Assembly: GCA_025925185.1 (NCBI GenBank)
Contig: JAICLV010000098.1
Coordinates: 1 to 9,592 of the forward strand
Length of the DNA stretch: 9,592 nt
From: Acidothermaceae bacterium
GTDB lineage: Bacteria > Actinomycetota > Actinomycetes > Acidothermales > Acidothermaceae
Direction of reading: 5' to 3'
A model generated the notes under the pieces. It made no database searches. It was not told the DNA's origin and saw nothing but the letters and a program-made list of their open reading frames with translations. A program made the position numbers and the translations under genes. Below, one piece after another: positions 7,269 to 9,592 of this stretch. Numbering within the stretch: position 1 is the stretch's first letter; the number at the start of each line of letters is the position of its first letter.

Positions 7269-8825
7269 CTACCCGTGGCCCTTGCCCTTGTTGTCCGCGC
7301 TCGTCGTTGCCACATGTGCGTTGGCAGCCGACTTCTTCGCGGGCCCTGGCGTCTTCGTCGCTTTCGGGGTTGACGACTTACTTGGCGGGGTGGGCCTCCC
7401 TGGCCCGGCGGGCTTGCCCGGCGCGCTTGGCTTACCTCGCACCGTCTTCGTCGGAGCTGGTGGGTTCCGTGGTCCCTTGGCTGGCGTCGGCTCGGCCGTC
7501 GGCGAAACGGAGTGGGTCGTCGACGAGCTCGCGGACGGTGTTGCGGTCGCCTTCGGCGGCCTGGGCGGGCGTGCTTGTTTCGCTTGGTGCGTCGGGTGCG
7601 CATTGGGCGCAATCGTGGCGCTTGGGGACGTTGACGGGCTTGGCCCCGGTGAGCTCACCGGTGCGGCGACGGGCGCCGCCAGCCCGGTCACTCCGGCCAC
7701 CGCGACCGACGTGACACCGACAGCCGCTTGAGCGGCCACGCCAGCTCCCGTCAAAGACGGCGCGGCCCCCAAGAACGGGGTTCCGACGAGCCAGGACGTC
7801 GGGCCCATCGCCAGTCGCAGTCTTGGTGCCGAAACGCGCAGGAACGCGCGGACGACGTCCGGGTCGAACTGCGCGCCGCTCACGCGAACGAGCTCCTCGA
7901 GCGCGGATTGCCTAGTCATCGCACGCTTGTAGGCCCGGGGCGCGGTCATTACCTCGAACGCGTCCGCCACCGCGACGATGCGACCGGCCAACGAAATGTC
8001 GCGGCCGGATAGCCCGGTGGGGTACCCGGCGCCGTCGAATCGCTCGTGGTGCTCGGCGATCGCGAGGCCCCACTCGCCTAGCCAGGGCAGCAACGCGCCG
8101 GCCAGGCGCGCGCCTTCCGCGGGGTGGCGGCGGATCGCCACCCACTCCGCTTGGGACAGTTTGGCGGGCTTGTTCAACGTCGTCGTCGGGATCGCGAGCT
8201 TGCCGACGTCGTGCAGCAAAGCGGCCCAACGCAGCCGGTCGACCGCGTCGGTCGGCAGCCGCATCTCGTCGGCGATCAAGTCCGCGTAGACGCGAACCCG
8301 CTCAGAATGGCCTCGGGTGTGCCGGTCATGCGCGCGCAACGCGCCGACCAACGCGAGAATTTGCTCGGCGGCGTCCGCGGGCGTCGACAGATGCGAGGCG
8401 GCTCCGCCGCTGTCCGGACCGTTGCCGCTGACCACCGACCGCAGTTGCCGGACGTCGCCGGCTCGTCGCGCGACCGCGAGTCGGGTCGGCGCACGGCCGG
8501 GGAAAAGCACTGCCATGTCGCACAGCGCAGCGAGTGGCGCAAGACGCTTTGTCAGCCGGTCGACGAGCCACATCGCGATGAGCGAGCCAGCCAAGATCGC
8601 GCCCCACCACGCCAGCCGAGTGAGGATCTTGCTGCCGTCGCCCGGTGTCGGTAGCACCCTGCTGAGCACCGCCATCGCGGTGACGGAGCCGCCGAGCGGC
8701 CCGACGATCATCGCCGCGCGTAAGGCCAGAGCGGCCGCCCGGCGCCGCTGCCAACGCTCCTCGGTGTTGGAATTCCGTTCACGGGCGCGGGAGACGCCGT
8801 TTCGTCGACGAGTCCCGCCCGCCAT
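7269..8825 (-). CDS. Membrane HD-GYP domain protein with a long Pro/Ser/Thr/Lys-rich C-terminal tail
   Basis: A 518-residue protein. A basic N-terminus (1-30) is followed by two membrane helices (about 33-58 and 71-89), a linker, and an HD-GYP domain at about 150-335. The domain has all canonical motifs: H173, HDVGK at 205-209, H234, HHE at 259-261, DGAGYP at 264-269, and D288 in VADAFEVMT. HD-GYP enzymes hydrolyse cyclic di-GMP, so lowering this messenger is the likely activity. A further long, weakly hydrophobic stretch (345-390) could cross the membrane. The last 128 residues are dominated by Pro, Ser, Thr, Ala and Lys/Arg, with no aromatic residue. If N-in topology holds, the enzyme domain is cytoplasmic and the tail is outside, in the cell wall. 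No known sensor domain is visible. The ATG start has GAGGGG 5 bases upstream, and a sigma-28-like promoter lies just before it. Confidence 0.9.
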   Translation of the reverse strand: MAGGTRRRNGVSRARERNSNTEERWQRRRAAALALRAAMIVGPLGGSVTAMAVLSRVLPTPGDGSKILTRLAWWGAILAGSLIAMWLVDRLTKRLAPLAALCDMAVLFPGRAPTRLAVARRAGDVRQLRSVVSGNGPDSGGAASHLSTPADAAEQILALVGALRAHDRHTRGHSERVRVYADLIADEMRLPTDAVDRLRWAALLHDVGKLAIPTTTLNKPAKLSQAEWVAIRRHPAEGARLAGALLPWLGEWGLAIAEHHERFDGAGYPTGLSGRDISLAGRIVAVADAFEVMTAPRAYKRAMTRQSALEELVRVSGAQFDPDVVRAFLRVSAPRLRLAMGPTSWLVGTPFLGAAPSLTGAGVAAQAAVGVTSVAVAGVTGLAAPVAAPVSSPGPSPSTSPSATIAPNAHPTHQAKQARPPRPPKATATPSASSSTTHSVSPTAEPTPAKGPRNPPAPTKTVRGKPSAPGKPAGPGRPTPPSKSSTPKATKTPGPAKKSAANAHVATTSADNKGKGHG

Positions 8826-8859
8826 CGCCGCCCCTCAAGACACCGCACTCGTGGTCGTC

Positions 8860-8887
8860 GCATCGGCGGGTCGATTGGATTTCTTTA
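8860..8887 (-). promoter_or_regulatory. Candidate FliA/WhiG (sigma-28)-type promoter of the HD-GYP gene
   Basis: On the minus strand the sequence is TAAA, 16 bases, then GCCGATGC. The FliA/WhiG consensus is TAAA, about 15-16 bases, then GCCGATAA. Ten of the twelve core positions match, all four in the -35 and six in the -10. The inferred transcription start falls roughly 25-30 bases before the ATG at 8825, and the Shine-Dalgarno site lies between, so the position is sensible. The match was found by eye, and no start-site data exist here. Confidence 0.4.
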
Positions 8888-8936
8888 GCGGGCCGAGCGC
8901 ACAACTATCGGACGGCGATGAGGCGTTGTCGGCCGA

Positions 8937-9233
8937 CTAGGCCCCAAGGCCGGCGGCCGCCGAATCGAGCATTACCGCGCCGGCGCAGCCGCAGGCGAAC
9001 TCGCCGCAGTCGACAATCATGTGGTGCAGCTCTGGCGGGGTGGTGCACTCAGCAGACATGCAATGGACGTCGCCGGAGGCGTGTGTCACGAGCGAATCGT
9101 GGCAGTGCTCGAGGTCGTCGTTGCACCAGCGACACCGGACCACGGATAGCTCGGCCGCGATCAAAGCGGCATTGCCAGCGGGTCGGCGTTCACGCGCGGG
9201 CCTCGCGAGAGTGGCGGAGCGGCGGTTCGTCAT
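8937..9233 (-). CDS. Small Cys/His-rich protein, possibly zinc-binding
   Basis: A 98-residue open frame between the HAD and HD-GYP genes. The first 30 residues are Arg/Ala-rich. From residue 34 there are eight cysteines (34, 37, 44, 58, 63, 76, 81, 83) and many histidines (43, 45, 51, 57, 70, 71) in about 50 residues, with patterns CRWC, HCH, HCxxxxC and CGEFACGC. Clustered CxxC and HCH pairs suggest a structural metal site, probably zinc. The pattern resembles short uncharacterised actinobacterial proteins that I recall only loosely; I can name no family with certainty and assign no function. The ATG at 9233 has AAGG only one base upstream, too close for a good ribosome site. A GTG at 9143, just before the first CxxC, would give a 68-residue protein holding all the cysteines and is a fair alternative. 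Confidence 0.62.
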   Translation of the reverse strand: MTNRRSATLARPARERRPAGNAALIAAELSVVRCRWCNDDLEHCHDSLVTHASGDVHCMSAECTTPPELHHMIVDCGEFACGCAGAVMLDSAAAGLGA

Positions 9234-9277
9234 GCCTTGAAAGTAAGCCGCAGCGCAGACATTTCACCGTTGCGACG

Positions 9278-9291
9278 CGCGCGAACGCGCG
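9278..9291 (-). terminator. Short GC hairpin after the HAD gene, possible terminator
   Basis: CGCGCG-AA-CGCGCG forms a compact stem 22 bases after the HAD stop codon, in the 80-base gap before the Cys-rich gene. There is no T-run on the minus strand and the stem is short, so it is only a possible transcript end. Confidence 0.25.
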
Positions 9292-9313
9292 AGTTTGGCC
9301 CGAACGGCGGAGG

Positions 9314-9592
9314 TCACCGTCGTCCGAGCAGCCGTTGCACGCTCGCACTATCGGCGAGGTGATCACGAAGCTCCCGCGGTGACTCGTAGATTTCCACGGC
9401 ACCGGCGTCGTGTAGTTCGGCCGGCGCGAGTCCGCCGCTCGTCAACCCGATGCAGGGGATCTTGAGCTTGGCGGCAGCCTCGACATCCCACACCGAGTCC
9501 CCGACGAACACCACGTTGTCGGGCTTGAGGCCAGACTGGTCGAGCGCCGCCTGCAAGATGTCCGGCGCGGGCTTGCTGCTCTCGGCGTCGGC
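9314..9592 (-). CDS. HAD-superfamily phosphatase, C-terminal part; N-terminus beyond the right edge
   Basis: The frame is open from the right edge to a TGA at 9314-9316, giving the last 92 residues. Two HAD motifs are visible: the motif III lysine in SSKPAPDIL (K7 of the visible part) and the acidic motif IV in FVGDSVWDVEAA (D32 and D36). Next come the usual strand and loop (IPCIGLTSGG) and a C-terminal ending of the phosphoglycolate phosphatase-like subgroup (VEIYESPRELRDHL). The motif I Asp nucleophile and the cap domain lie outside the window. The enzyme would be a cytoplasmic Mg2+-dependent phosphatase of small phosphate esters. The substrate cannot be told from this part. Confidence 0.9.
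   Translation of the reverse strand, partial: ADAESSKPAPDILQAALDQSGLKPDNVVFVGDSVWDVEAAAKLKIPCIGLTSGGLAPAELHDAGAVEIYESPRELRDHLADSASVQRLLGRR

Noticed and set aside
7269..7660. Pro/Lys-rich 3' part of the HD-GYP gene as a repeat array
   Set aside because: The sequence is low in complexity but has no regular repeat unit and stays in frame, so it is a protein tail and not a DNA repeat or CRISPR.

Overview
The window is GC-rich and densely coded. It uses many GTG starts (five of the nine complete genes) and strong purine-rich Shine-Dalgarno sites. It carries families common in Actinobacteria: a GPR1/FUN34/YaaH acetate transporter, a Streptomyces-type alditol oxidase and a membrane HD-GYP protein. 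I read it as the chromosome of a high-GC actinobacterium; I cannot place it more finely. There is no sign of a phage, insertion sequence, CRISPR array, tRNA or rRNA. No gene-free stretch exceeds 300 bases; the longest gaps are about 225 and 210 bases.

Left part (1-1068, minus strand). A membrane protein of unknown function runs off the left edge. Upstream of it, in the same direction, is a DedA-family membrane protein. A dyad that could be a terminator or an operator lies between them.

Centre (1279-3819, plus strand). Divergent from dedA across a 210-base intergenic region lies a bacterial relative of archaeal/eukaryotic release factor eRF1 (baeRF-type). It is followed 66 bases later by an NADP-type glutamate dehydrogenase. 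The glutamate dehydrogenase meets the next gene tail to tail with only 3 bases between stop codons.

Right part (3823-9592, all minus strand). Read in the direction of transcription, the order is: a HAD phosphatase running off the right edge, a small Cys/His-rich protein, an HD-GYP cyclic-di-GMP phosphodiesterase-like membrane protein with a long Pro/Ser/Thr/Lys tail, a GPR1/FUN34/YaaH acetate transporter, an acetyl-xylan esterase/cephalosporin-C deacetylase, and an alditol oxidase. The last two overlap by four bases (GTGA) and must be translationally coupled. Transporter, esterase and oxidase together look like a small module for acetylated sugars or sugar alcohols: removal of acetyl groups, movement of acetate, oxidation of the alditol. 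A strong 16-bp hairpin separates the transporter from the esterase/oxidase pair, so two transcripts are likely.

Most of the window is ordinary metabolism. The points most worth a second look are: a candidate sigma-28/WhiG-type promoter in front of the HD-GYP gene; the predicted surface-exposed tail of that protein; the eRF1-like protein, which lacks a GGQ motif; and the altered signature motif of the acetate transporter.
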